Translations under genes and position numbers: made by a program
Notes under the pieces: generated by a model
The model's input: the letters and a program-made list of their open reading frames with translations, nothing else
Databases searched by the model: none
What the model was told of the DNA's origin: nothing
DNA from: Thermoplasmata archaeon
GTDB taxonomy: Archaea; Thermoplasmatota; Thermoplasmata; Lutacidiplasmatales; UBA184
DNA length: 64,000 bases
Direction: 5' to 3'
NCBI GenBank assembly: GCA_021802125.1
Contig: JAKAAX010000009.1
Coordinates: forward strand, 1 to 64,000
Shown here: one piece after another, positions 8,564-15,855 of the stretch
Layout: every line of letters starts with the position of its first letter
How positions within the stretch are numbered: position 1 is the stretch's first letter

Positions 8564-9715
8564 TCAGACGATGTTCCCGGCCTGGACCACCGGGCGGCCG
8601 TCGACCGCGACGTTCGCCCCGCCGAGCGCGAGCCAGGTCATGAACGGGACCCGGTTCGTGCCGCCTTGCTCGTCGTTCCTCCCGAGCGTGAGGAGGACGA
8701 CGCCGCGCTCCTGGTCCTCCATCTGGGGCGCCTGGACGATCTTCGGGTTGAGGCCGATCGAGAGCAGGCCGACCTGGTCGCGTCCCTTCCTGGGGGCCCG
8801 CTCGTAGGGCCCGGTGAACGCCTCGCCGCCGCTGCGGTACTGGTAGGAGAGGAGCTTCCCCTTCGACAGGGTCCACTCCCCGCCCTCGGCGCGGTGCGCG
8901 GACAGGTAGCTGGTCCGGTTGGACCGGAAGAGCCCTTCCCCGGCGTTCTCGTCCAGCGCGACGACCACGTAGCCCCCGGGAACGGAGGTCATGTTGTTCC
9001 CCTTCGCGACGTCCTCCGGCCCGACGACCCCGTCCTCGATCTGCGGGTCCCGACCTCGGAGGCGGAGCTCCAAGCGGGTACCGTTCGGGTGGTCGATGGA
9101 CACGATCTTCCCGTGCTTCAGCGCCTTTGCCACGCGCTTGCCCTCCGCGACGATCGTTCGGGTGTCCGTCAGCGTCGCGTCGGTGAGCTCCTTTCTCCAG
9201 GGTTCCAGGGCGACGTTGAAGTGCTGGGCGCTCGCGGGGGTCGCTCGACCGATCTCCATCCTCGCGCCGCGCAGCTTCGCGCGCTTCGCGCGTTGGTACC
9301 AGAGCGCGTTGTAGGCGTGGAGCTTCTGCACCATCTTGGGGTCCAGGCCGGCAAGGCGAGGACGGTCCGCGGGTCCCCAGAGGAAGACGTAGGCCTGGGC
9401 CTTGGAGAGCAGCGCCCACTCGTGGTCGCCCACCTGACCGAGGTCCTTGAGGTCGCACTCCTCTAGGGTCTTCCAGTACGCCTCCTCGTCCTCGTAGAGG
9501 ACCACCGGCCGCGCGCCCATCTTGCGGGCCTCCAGGACGAACGCCCGCGCCAGGTCCAGCTCGTGGGTCCAGGCCTCGATCACGACGTTCTCCCCGCGCT
9601 TGACCCGCAGGGTCTCCTTGAGCACTTTTTGGGCCACGCGTCCCTCGGTCGAGGGCTCGACCAGGGGCTTCGCCGTCGGGGGCTCAGGGGTCGGTGGAAG
9701 GGGCGTCGCGGGCAT
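8564..9715 (-). CDS. M29 aminopeptidase-like protein, metal ligands apparently lost
   Basis: This 383-aa protein aligns by eye with M29 (AmpS/PepS) metalloaminopeptidases. The N-terminal domain shows GENVVIEAWTHELDLARAFVLEARKMGARPVV and YWKTLEE; the middle domain shows VSIDHPNGTRLELRLRGR and a VPGGYVVVALDENAGEGLF turn. In active members metal is held by two Glu, two His, a Tyr and a final His-x-Asp. Here the segments that should carry them read LLSIGLNP, VVLLTLGR and FMTWLALGG. Only the first Glu (GEGLF) seems kept. A non-peptidase role is therefore inferred. ATG 9715 follows a weak TATA-like stretch at ~9735-9747. The first ~25 residues are Pro/Thr rich. It heads the operon with the glycosylase and DUF72 genes. 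Confidence 0.8.
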   Translation of the reverse strand: MPATPLPPTPEPPTAKPLVEPSTEGRVAQKVLKETLRVKRGENVVIEAWTHELDLARAFVLEARKMGARPVVLYEDEEAYWKTLEECDLKDLGQVGDHEWALLSKAQAYVFLWGPADRPRLAGLDPKMVQKLHAYNALWYQRAKRAKLRGARMEIGRATPASAQHFNVALEPWRKELTDATLTDTRTIVAEGKRVAKALKHGKIVSIDHPNGTRLELRLRGRDPQIEDGVVGPEDVAKGNNMTSVPGGYVVVALDENAGEGLFRSNRTSYLSAHRAEGGEWTLSKGKLLSYQYRSGGEAFTGPYERAPRKGRDQVGLLSIGLNPKIVQAPQMEDQERGVVLLTLGRNDEQGGTNRVPFMTWLALGGANVAVDGRPVVQAGNIV

Positions 9716-9814
9716 GCCCGGGGCGAGGTTACCGGGGTAGAAGAACCCCTGGGAGGTGCGGAAACCGTAGGGGTCCGGACACCCCCCGTGAGGACCCCGC
9801 CGGTTCGAACGCCC

Positions 9815-9850
9815 GACCTACCTACCAACCGACCGACCAACCGACCGACC
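9815..9850. repeat. Tetranucleotide repeat (NACC)9
   Basis: Nine consecutive tetramers of the form NACC (GACC, TACC, TACC, AACC, GACC, GACC, AACC, GACC, GACC) lie in the 156-base gap between the M29-like gene and the next minus-strand gene. No gene or promoter overlaps it. It looks like a simple-sequence repeat; the rest of this gap holds only a weak TATA-like element near the M29 start. Confidence 0.85.
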
Positions 9851-9871
9851 TCGATCGCGCCCGCGTTCCGG

Positions 9872-11239
9872 TCATGCCGCTGCGGAGCGCGACGGGGTTC
9901 GCTGCAACCGTCCGGGATGTTCCAAACGTAGGTGCTCGACGAGGTCGGAGGCCGGACCGGAGCTCTCGGCGAAGCGACAGGCGATCTCCACCAGGAACGT
10001 ATCGCCGTCGGCCCGCGAGGAAACAAGACCGGAGCGACATCTCCTCAGGTCACGGACGAACTCACGTCGCCACCGAGCGGAGAGCAGGGCGTGCCGCAGG
10101 ACCGAGTCCAGACCCTTCCCATCGGCGAAGGAACTGAGATCCTTTCGAAGTAGAGATGAGGACCCCGATTCTTGCATGGCCCGGAGCCAGGAGACGAACT
10201 TCTCCCGCCGGAACGCGCGGGAGGACCCGTGGGGGCCCGCGAGGGCCCCGTTGAAGTAGAGGAAGGGAAGGCCCAACCGCACGGACTCGACGAGCGTCTG
10301 GCTCCCGCTCGCGATCCGGAGGTCCGCCCTCCGCCAACGCGCTTTCCAGGCGGTGCCTTCCAGGACCCCCAAGGGTCGGACCGCCACCCGGCCGCCGGGG
10401 GACCTGCCCGGAAGCGCCTCGACGACGGAGGCTTCCGCCCGGACCTCCAGACGGACCGGTCGATCAAGGGCATCGAGCGAGGAGAGGAGCGAGCGCGCGA
10501 AATCCGCCGCACCGTCCCGCGTTGCATACCAGAGGATGACGGGCGCCCTCCGGGTCGACGGCGGCGCGGGCGGCCGGGCCCTCGTCGATCTCCTCGCCAT
10601 CCCGAACGGCCCGACCGGGAGAAGGAACGGAAACTCCCGAAGTGCCGGTAGATGCGGGGCAAGGCTGCCGGTCAGGTGCAGGACGTCCTTCCTCTCTCCC
10701 GCGCGGGCCAGGACGAACGCGCGGTGGTAGGTCGCGCACTGCTCTCGACCCGAGGCGCTCTTCAGCGCGGCCCGTCGACGCGGTCCCGGCCATCCCGCCT
10801 GCCGGAGCCCTTCGTCCAGGGCCTCGTAGCTCGTCTGGTCCGAGGCGAACTCCTCGAGGCTGACGTGAAGGACGTTGCCGTCACCGTGGGCGTCGACGAT
10901 CGAACCCACCGCGCTCTCGAGCGGCCCCGGCAGCGGCCCTCCATCGGCGTCGTGCGTCCTCGCGGTCACTCCCCACCACGTCGCGAGGGCGATCGCCCGG
11001 CCCGTCCCTTGGGGCCGAGCGACCCGACGCACCGGCGGGAAACGGGCGGGCCCTGCGCGCGGGGGTTCGACCGGGCTCGCCCGGGGGTCCGGGCGACGAC
11101 CGGCCTCGGGCCTCGGTGGAAGGGAAAGGAGCGGGAACCCGGCTCGGTGGAGGGCCCAGGCCGCGGCGGCCATCTCCTGAACGTCCCCCCAGCCCTGCTG
11201 GATGCGGCAGGGAAAGAGGTAGACCGCGGGCCTCTCCAT
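9872..11239 (-). CDS. Glycosyltransferase-like protein (GT-B fold suspected)
   Basis: This 455-aa protein is not confidently recognised. The C-terminal half has a nucleotide-binding look. VILWYATRDGAADFARSLL is followed by RADLRIASGSQTLVESVRLGLPFLYFNG, which resembles the ADLVI-x-G-G-x-T-x-x-E-A-x-x-x-G-x-P loop of GT-B glycosyltransferases such as MurG. The N-terminal part starts MERPAVYLFPCRIQQGWGDVQEMAAAAWALHRAGFP, consistent with a first Rossmann unit, and carries an Arg/Pro-rich insert at residues ~50-80. ATG 11239 was chosen because the sequence upstream in the same frame lacks any recognisable pattern. It follows the tandem GNAT gene by 29 bases. The acceptor sugar or lipid cannot be guessed. 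Confidence 0.6.
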   Translation of the reverse strand: MERPAVYLFPCRIQQGWGDVQEMAAAAWALHRAGFPLLSLPPRPEAGRRPDPRASPVEPPRAGPARFPPVRRVARPQGTGRAIALATWWGVTARTHDADGGPLPGPLESAVGSIVDAHGDGNVLHVSLEEFASDQTSYEALDEGLRQAGWPGPRRRAALKSASGREQCATYHRAFVLARAGERKDVLHLTGSLAPHLPALREFPFLLPVGPFGMARRSTRARPPAPPSTRRAPVILWYATRDGAADFARSLLSSLDALDRPVRLEVRAEASVVEALPGRSPGGRVAVRPLGVLEGTAWKARWRRADLRIASGSQTLVESVRLGLPFLYFNGALAGPHGSSRAFRREKFVSWLRAMQESGSSSLLRKDLSSFADGKGLDSVLRHALLSARWRREFVRDLRRCRSGLVSSRADGDTFLVEIACRFAESSGPASDLVEHLRLEHPGRLQRTPSRSAAA

Positions 11240-11268
11240 CGGCAACGAGCGCGCGGCCCGAGGGGGGC

Positions 11269-12216
11269 CTAGCTCCTGTCGAGCTTGAGGGCCAGCGTGT
11301 CCATCGTCCATCGTTCCTCGAACCCGGCGTCCCGGAGCATCTGGAGGGCGTCCACGGAATAGTGCGGCACCTCGCAGATGACCGTGCGCGCGCCGCTCGC
11401 GGCGAGCCAGCCAAGGGCCGTCTCCAGCAGCCCCTCCCGCTCCACCGGGGTGGCCCGAGGTTGGAAGAGCGGCGCCCCGAGGTTCCCCGCCTCCTTCGGC
11501 GTGGTGAAGGTGGCCCGGACGTACCCCGAGGGGCTACCACGGGTCCCCGTGCACCACGCGGCGGAGCTCGCGGCCATCACCGACTGGAGGTAGTTGGGAG
11601 GGGCGAGGAGCGACCGCTCCGGAGCGAGGATCTCCCGGACCTCGGGGGGCTGCTGGGCCCGGTAGAGCTCGAGGAGCGAGGAGAGGTCCTGCTTGTCCAT
11701 GGCCCGCACCTCGGGGGCCGCCGGCTGGAACGCCTCCCGGCGCTGGGCGAGGGATCGCGTGAGCCAGTGCTGGACCCGGAGCGGACGGTAGCCCCGCTTC
11801 AGGTAGAGGTCCCGGGCGACCTTGTTGTGCGTGAGGACGTCGAGCACCGCCCAGGTCCGGCCGCGCCGCCGGCAGGCCTCCTCGGCCCGCGAGAGGAGCG
11901 TCGAGGCGATCCCCCGGCCTCGGAACGAGGGGTCGGTCATCACGGCCGCGATGTACCCGTGGGTCCTCTGGAGGAAGAGGAACGTCGTTCCAACGATCCG
12001 CCCTCCCTCCTCGGCGACGAGCAGGTGCACCGGGGGCCGGCGCACGACCCGAAGGAACGTCAGGACCCAGCCTGCCGGGAACCCGAAGGAGCGGTCGAGG
12101 ATCGTCTGGAAGTGCTCGGGGTCCCAACCCTGGAGCTCGAGCTCCTGGGCGAAGTTGAGCTGCATCTCGTGGGAGATCTGCTGGGCGTCGGACCGACGGA
12201 GCTCCCGGAAGATCAC
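11269..12216 (-). CDS. Tandem GNAT-domain acetyltransferase
   Basis: This 315-aa protein has two GNAT-like halves. The first (residues ~1-150) is canonical: the acetyl-CoA loop reads VMTDPSFRGRGIASTLLSRAEEACRRRG (motif A, R-G-x-G-I/A) and is followed by NKVARDLYLKRGYRPLR. The second half (~170-315) keeps the fold pattern (LLETALGWLAASGARTVICEVPHYSVDALQMLRDAGFEERWTMDTLALKL) but lacks a good R-x-x-G-x-A loop and may be non-catalytic. It starts at GTG 12216, overlapping the HEAT gene stop as GTGA, so translation is coupled. The substrate is unknown. Confidence 0.85.
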   Translation of the reverse strand: MIFRELRRSDAQQISHEMQLNFAQELELQGWDPEHFQTILDRSFGFPAGWVLTFLRVVRRPPVHLLVAEEGGRIVGTTFLFLQRTHGYIAAVMTDPSFRGRGIASTLLSRAEEACRRRGRTWAVLDVLTHNKVARDLYLKRGYRPLRVQHWLTRSLAQRREAFQPAAPEVRAMDKQDLSSLLELYRAQQPPEVREILAPERSLLAPPNYLQSVMAASSAAWCTGTRGSPSGYVRATFTTPKEAGNLGAPLFQPRATPVEREGLLETALGWLAASGARTVICEVPHYSVDALQMLRDAGFEERWTMDTLALKLDRS

Positions 12217-13859
12217 GCGGCCCCCTTCTTTCGGCCCGGTGCCCCCGTTCCCGGCGCGGCGCCCGACCCGACCCGCACGTTCGGAGCCCCCGTCCGCCGG
12301 TCTCCCGGAAGCCTCCCCGCGACGAGCTCCTCCCGTGTGGGAGGGGCCCGCTCCCGGTCCATCTCCATGCGCGGGAGCGCGAGAGGTCGGGCCCGGGCCG
12401 CGGGAGAGAGGTTCGCGAGGGCCTCGTTCAGGGCCTTGCGGATCCGCAGCTGTTCGCTCGCCGGCGCCTCCTTGGCGTAGCGGGCGAGGGTGAGCAGGAG
12501 GGTGTCGAGGAGGTTCCTCTGGGCGTCGCTGATCAGACGGACCGCGCCCTCCCCTTCGGCGAGCACCGCGGCCTCCTCCCCGGCGGGAGCCTCTGGGGCG
12601 GTGCCGGAGGGAGCGGGCTCTCCGGCGGGCTCGGCCCGGCTCGCCTCGTCGAGCATGTGAAGGAGGCGGGTGATCGAGCCCGGGTCCCGTACCCTTCCCA
12701 GTGCCCAGGCCGCGCCCGCCCGCACCTCGGCGTCCGGGTCGCTGAGGCGCGCCCGGAGGGCGGAGCCGGCGCGAGGAGAGGCGAGGAATCCCAGACCGAC
12801 GCAAGCTCCCCGACGCGCCCATGCATCGGGGTCCGAGAGCACCTCCAGGAGGCGCGGGACGTCGGAGCGTTTCCCGATCTTCCCCAGGGCCTCGGCGGCC
12901 GCGCTCCGCACGGTCCGGTGCTCCGAGGAGAGCAGCTCGCGGACCTGGGGGGCGGCCCGCCGCATCCGCATCTCTCCGATCGAGAAGAGCGCGCACACCA
13001 CCGTCCAGGGGGTCCTTTCCCCCAGCGCCTCGAGCAGAACGCCTCCGACGCGCGGGTCGCCGATCTTCCCCATCGCCACGAGGTAGGAGGGGCGGACCCA
13101 GCTGTCCTCCAGCGGATAGCGACGCAGGAGCGTGGGCACGCAGACCCGGTCGCGCGCCTTCCCGAGCACCACCGCCGCCGAGATCCTCACCCGGTCCTCC
13201 GGATCGTCCAGCGAGGGGCGGACGTCCTGCGCCACGCGGGATCCTCCCAGATTCCCGAGCGCCAGAACCGCGTCCCGGCGGACCCGGTCGGAGCTGTCGT
13301 GGAGCGCCTCGAGGAGGAAGGGGTAGGCCCGGGGGTCGCGGAAACGCCCCACGGCGGTGACCGCGCTGTACCTCACCTGGGGGTCCGGGTCCTGGAAGAG
13401 CTCGAACAGCTTCTGCTGGGCGTGGGGCCGGTTCAGGCACCAGAGGGCCCAGGCCGCGTGGACGCGGACCACCGGTTCGGGGTCCTCCAGGGCCTTCGAT
13501 AGCGCCGGCACCGCCTGAGGGTCGCAGATCACCCCGAGCGCCTCGGCGGTGGCCGCGCGCACGCTCGCCTCAGGGTCGTTCAGGAGCGGAAGGAGGTGGG
13601 GAACGCCCCGTCGCTCTCCGTGGCGGCGGAGCACCCACGCGGCCGCCACGCGGACCGCGGGACGGGAGGAGGCGAGGGCCTCGAAGATCGCGGAGGGGTC
13701 CTCCGGTCGCCGGCCCTCCCCCAGCTCCTGCAGCGCGCGCATCTGCTCCTCGAGGCGGCCGTGCCGCAGGCGATGGAGGGTCCGCTCCAGACGCTGGGCC
13801 TCTCGCGGAGCGGGCCCCGCTTGGGACCCCGGGGCCCCCGGCGCGTTGGAGGGTGGCAT
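12213..13859 (-). CDS. HEAT-repeat protein
   Basis: This 548-aa protein is built almost entirely of HEAT/PBS-lyase-type repeats. I count about ten ~31-residue units between residues ~55 and 410. Each shows a D-P-x-x-x-V-R-x-x-A-A-x-A-L-G pattern, for example DPEASVRAATAEALG and DPDAEVRAGAAWALG. Such alpha-solenoids are scaffolds for protein or nucleic-acid binding; no catalytic motif is visible. A coiled region with low complexity follows. ATG 13859 is preferred over the upstream TTG 13889. A TATA box on the minus strand (13886-13893) overlaps that TTG and places transcription start at about the ATG, giving a leaderless mRNA. The gene heads an operon with the tandem GNAT and the glycosyltransferase-like gene. 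Confidence 0.9.
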   Translation of the reverse strand: MPPSNAPGAPGSQAGPAPREAQRLERTLHRLRHGRLEEQMRALQELGEGRRPEDPSAIFEALASSRPAVRVAAAWVLRRHGERRGVPHLLPLLNDPEASVRAATAEALGVICDPQAVPALSKALEDPEPVVRVHAAWALWCLNRPHAQQKLFELFQDPDPQVRYSAVTAVGRFRDPRAYPFLLEALHDSSDRVRRDAVLALGNLGGSRVAQDVRPSLDDPEDRVRISAAVVLGKARDRVCVPTLLRRYPLEDSWVRPSYLVAMGKIGDPRVGGVLLEALGERTPWTVVCALFSIGEMRMRRAAPQVRELLSSEHRTVRSAAAEALGKIGKRSDVPRLLEVLSDPDAWARRGACVGLGFLASPRAGSALRARLSDPDAEVRAGAAWALGRVRDPGSITRLLHMLDEASRAEPAGEPAPSGTAPEAPAGEEAAVLAEGEGAVRLISDAQRNLLDTLLLTLARYAKEAPASEQLRIRKALNEALANLSPAARARPLALPRMEMDRERAPPTREELVAGRLPGDRRTGAPNVRVGSGAAPGTGAPGRKKGAA

Positions 13860-13885
13860 GGGTGGAGGGTTCGAGGGGACGGCCC

Positions 13886-13893
13886 CCAATAAG
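13886..13893 (-). promoter_or_regulatory. TATA box of the HEAT-repeat operon
   Basis: On the minus strand the sequence reads CCTTATTG about 27-34 bases before ATG 13859. The spacing fits archaeal transcription starting at the ATG itself, which argues against the TTG codon at 13889 being the start. Confidence 0.55.
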
Positions 13894-13970
13894 GAGGTTC
13901 AGAGCGCCCGCGACCCTGTTGTACGGGCCCGGCGTGAGCTCGCCCAAGGCCGCGCCGGAACTGAAAACGC

Positions 13971-13978
13971 CTAAATAC
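13971..13978 (+). promoter_or_regulatory. BRE/TATA element of the ferredoxin gene
   Basis: The TATA box CTAAATAC is preceded by a purine-rich BRE-like stretch (CTGAAAACGC, 13961-13970). It lies ~36-43 bases before ATG 14014, predicting a leader of about 10-15 nt. It diverges from the HEAT operon promoter ~80 bases away. Confidence 0.6.
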
Positions 13979-14013
13979 GGTGCAAAGGTCGGCCCAATCC
14001 CTCGGGGGAATCG

Positions 14014-14292
14014 ATGGTAACCGTCGACATCGCGACCGCAAAGTGTACCGGCTGTGCTCACTGCCGAGATGTGTGCCCCGTCAACGTCTTCGAGCTCCGC
14101 CCTTCTTCGGAGTTCCCCGGCATGGTCGACGACCCGCAGGTCGCCGCCAAGTTCCGTTTCCGTGGCGAGAAGTCCGTCGCGGTCAACGGCCCCGAGTGCA
14201 TCGTGTGCGAGGCCTGCCTCTTCGAGTGCGAAGGGGAGTGCATCGACATCACGGACGACGAGGGCAACCTCCACCACTCGACCTACAAGTAG
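14014..14292 (+). CDS. Two-cluster [4Fe-4S] ferredoxin
   Basis: This 92-aa protein has two iron-sulfur motifs. The first is C11-x2-C14-x2-C17-x3-C21-P. The second is C62-x2-C65-x2-C68-x3-C72, with an extra C76 four residues later. The ~40 residues between the motifs are longer than in clostridial ferredoxins and contain a basic patch (FRFRGEKS). The second cluster's last Cys is not followed by Pro. It is a soluble low-potential electron carrier by family knowledge; partners are not indicated by the neighbours. It stands as a single gene with its own TATA box, and two stem-loops follow the stop. Confidence 0.93.
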   Translation: MVTVDIATAKCTGCAHCRDVCPVNVFELRPSSEFPGMVDDPQVAAKFRFRGEKSVAVNGPECIVCEACLFECEGECIDITDDEGNLHHSTYK

Positions 14293-14306
14293 GCCGGAGG
14301 AGCGAC

Positions 14307-14367
14307 GGAGGGCGTCCGCCCTCCCTCCTCGTCCCCGCGCCCCTTACCTTCCGGGCCGAAAGGCCCG
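14307..14367 (+). terminator. Two stem-loops between convergent genes
   Basis: Two perfect hairpins occupy the 124-base gap between the ferredoxin gene and the convergent membrane-protein gene. The first (14307-14324) has 8-base arms GGAGGGCG/CGCCCTCC. The second (14352-14367) has 6-base arms CGGGCC/GGCCCG closed by a GAAA tetraloop. A bidirectional transcription-end or RNA-stabilising role is inferred from position; no T-run follows. Confidence 0.45.
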
Positions 14368-14416
14368 TTGGTGAGGTCGAAGGCCCGCCCGGATTGGGCT
14401 CGGCCGGAACTCGCCC

Positions 14417-15325
14417 CTACGGGAGCGGCCGTGCCATGGGAGGGAGCGGGGGCGGAGGAGGAGCTCCCCCATAGGTGAGCCCCCCGGAGGAGGACCTCAC
14501 GGCCCCCAGGTACTGGGGAGGGATCAGCCCGTTCGTGGCCCGACCGGTGGTCCCGTAGCAGTAGAGCGCGACCCGGAGGACCCCTTCCGCGGCCGAGGAG
14601 AGGATCGCCATGAACACCATCACCGCGAGCCCTGCCACCAGCAGGACGATCCCGAGCGCGAAGAGCCCGTGGAGCATCAGCAGAACGCCCCCGAAGAGCA
14701 GGAGGATCCCGCCCACGAACCCGGCCCCCAGGATCAGGGCCATGGCGAGGTTCGAGATCATCGTCTTGCCGAAGGTGTGGACGAACAGGCTTCCGGAGCG
14801 CTTGAACGACGCCCAGGCCCCCTGCTCCTCGAACATCAGCACGGGGACGATGAAGTAGGTCGCCGCGCCCCAGGTCGCCCCCGCCGCGATCCCGATGATG
14901 GCACCGGTGATGCCCCGGAAGCGTGCGGCGATGGCCCGGATGACCAGCATGATCGTCCCGGAGATGAGCGCCCACGCGACGAGCTTGCCCGCCCGGGCGC
15001 GGGCGGCGACCATGCCGTCGTGGAACGTCGGCTGTCCGCCTTCGAGCTTCATCCGGGCGGCTCCCATGAGGGCCCCGGTGAAGTAGACCGAGACGATCCA
15101 CAGGACGAAGTAGATGACGAGCGAGAGCACCCCCATCACGATCTGGAACGTGGTGCCGGTCAGGTGCGCCCAGAACATGATGGAGAAGAGCCCGACGACG
15201 AACATCGCGAGGATGCCGAGCGCGCTGAGACCGGAAACGAGGGGGAAGATCAGGAGGGCCTTGTCCTCCTTGATCATCCGGAAGGCGGTCTTGGTGAGCG
15301 TCCAGGAATCGCCGAAGGTTCCCAT
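14417..15325 (-). CDS. Polytopic membrane protein (DUF6159-like)
   Basis: This 302-aa integral membrane protein has about six hydrophobic segments between residues ~25 and 250. The opening GTFGDSWTLTKTAFRMIKEDKALLIFPLVSG and the IVPVLMFEEQGAWASFKRSGSLFVHTFGK stretch resemble the family annotated as DUF6159, which is related to membrane domains of the glycerophosphodiesterase type. The last ~30 residues are Gly/Pro rich and cytoplasmic. No catalytic residues are evident. ATG 15325 is supported by a minus-strand TATA box (15353-15361) at leaderless spacing. It is transcribed away from the ATP synthase operon. Confidence 0.75.
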   Translation of the reverse strand: MGTFGDSWTLTKTAFRMIKEDKALLIFPLVSGLSALGILAMFVVGLFSIMFWAHLTGTTFQIVMGVLSLVIYFVLWIVSVYFTGALMGAARMKLEGGQPTFHDGMVAARARAGKLVAWALISGTIMLVIRAIAARFRGITGAIIGIAAGATWGAATYFIVPVLMFEEQGAWASFKRSGSLFVHTFGKTMISNLAMALILGAGFVGGILLLFGGVLLMLHGLFALGIVLLVAGLAVMVFMAILSSAAEGVLRVALYCYGTTGRATNGLIPPQYLGAVRSSSGGLTYGGAPPPPPLPPMARPLP

Positions 15326-15352
15326 GAGGGTTCGAAGATTCTAGGGGCTTTC

Positions 15353-15361
15353 GGGTATTTG
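15353..15361 (-). promoter_or_regulatory. TATA box of the DUF6159-like gene
   Basis: The minus strand reads ACAAATACC 28-36 bases before ATG 15325, giving a transcript that starts at or within a few bases of the initiation codon. Confidence 0.55.
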
Positions 15362-15468
15362 TAAGGCGGGAGCGTGCGATGCCGTAGCATCTCGCGATGC
15401 GGGACCCCCCTCCGGAGCCCCCGAGCCCCGCCGGGCCTGGCTATCGGTAGAAAGGTCCCCGCCACCGT

Positions 15469-15477
15469 CTTATATCT
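15469..15477 (+). promoter_or_regulatory. TATA box of the atpF-A-B-D-H-I operon
   Basis: CTTATATCT is the strongest AT-rich element in this gap. It ends ~22 bases before GTG 15499, so the operon transcript would be leaderless. It faces away from the DUF6159-like promoter ~110 bases upstream. Confidence 0.65.
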
Positions 15478-15498
15478 TAGAGGCCCGGGGGCCCCGCC

Positions 15499-15846
15499 GT
15501 GCCCGCCGCCAAGTCCGAGGGGGGGAAGCCTCCCGCCGTGATCGGTGAACGGGAGCTCGTCATCGGCTTCCGGCTCATCGGCTTCCGGAACACCGTCATC
15601 ACTGACGAGAAGAGCGCGGCCAGGGACTTCCAGAAGGTCTTCGATTCCGGCATGCACAGCTTGATCCTGGCGAGCCGGAAGATCCAGAACGTCCTGCCGG
15701 AGTCGCTCCGCAAGGCCGCCGAACAATCCATCGACCCGCTCGTGGTCTTCCTCCCCACCCCCGGTGGGGGCGAGGAGGCCGAGAGCGTTGCCGACCTCAC
15801 CAAGCGCGTGCTGGGCGTCTCCCTGGAGAGGCTCGCCGCTCCCTGA
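15499..15846 (+). CDS. atpF: A-type ATP synthase subunit F
   Basis: This is the 115-aa central-stalk subunit F of the archaeal A1A0 ATP synthase. The Rossmann-like core reads VIGERELVIGFRLIGFRNTVI at the N-terminus, then HSLILASRKIQNVLPESLRKA and DPLVVFLPTPGG. The start is GTG 15499, set by a TATA box 22-30 bases upstream. Subunit F binds subunit D in the rotor axle. It is unusual as the first gene of the operon: the common archaeal order is H-I-K-E-C-F-A-B-D, so this block begins at the usual middle. atpA follows after 9 bases. Confidence 0.92.
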   Translation: MPAAKSEGGKPPAVIGERELVIGFRLIGFRNTVITDEKSAARDFQKVFDSGMHSLILASRKIQNVLPESLRKAAEQSIDPLVVFLPTPGGGEEAESVADLTKRVLGVSLERLAAP

Positions 15847-15855
15847 TCCAAGTCC

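Noticed and set aside
9796..9820. T-arm-like CGGTTCGAAC suggesting a tRNA end
   Set aside because: The flanking bases do not form a T stem, and no acceptor or anticodon arm can be drawn around it.
13860..13889. TTG 13889 as start of the HEAT-repeat gene
   Set aside because: It lies inside the TATA box that predicts transcription starting at ATG 13859.
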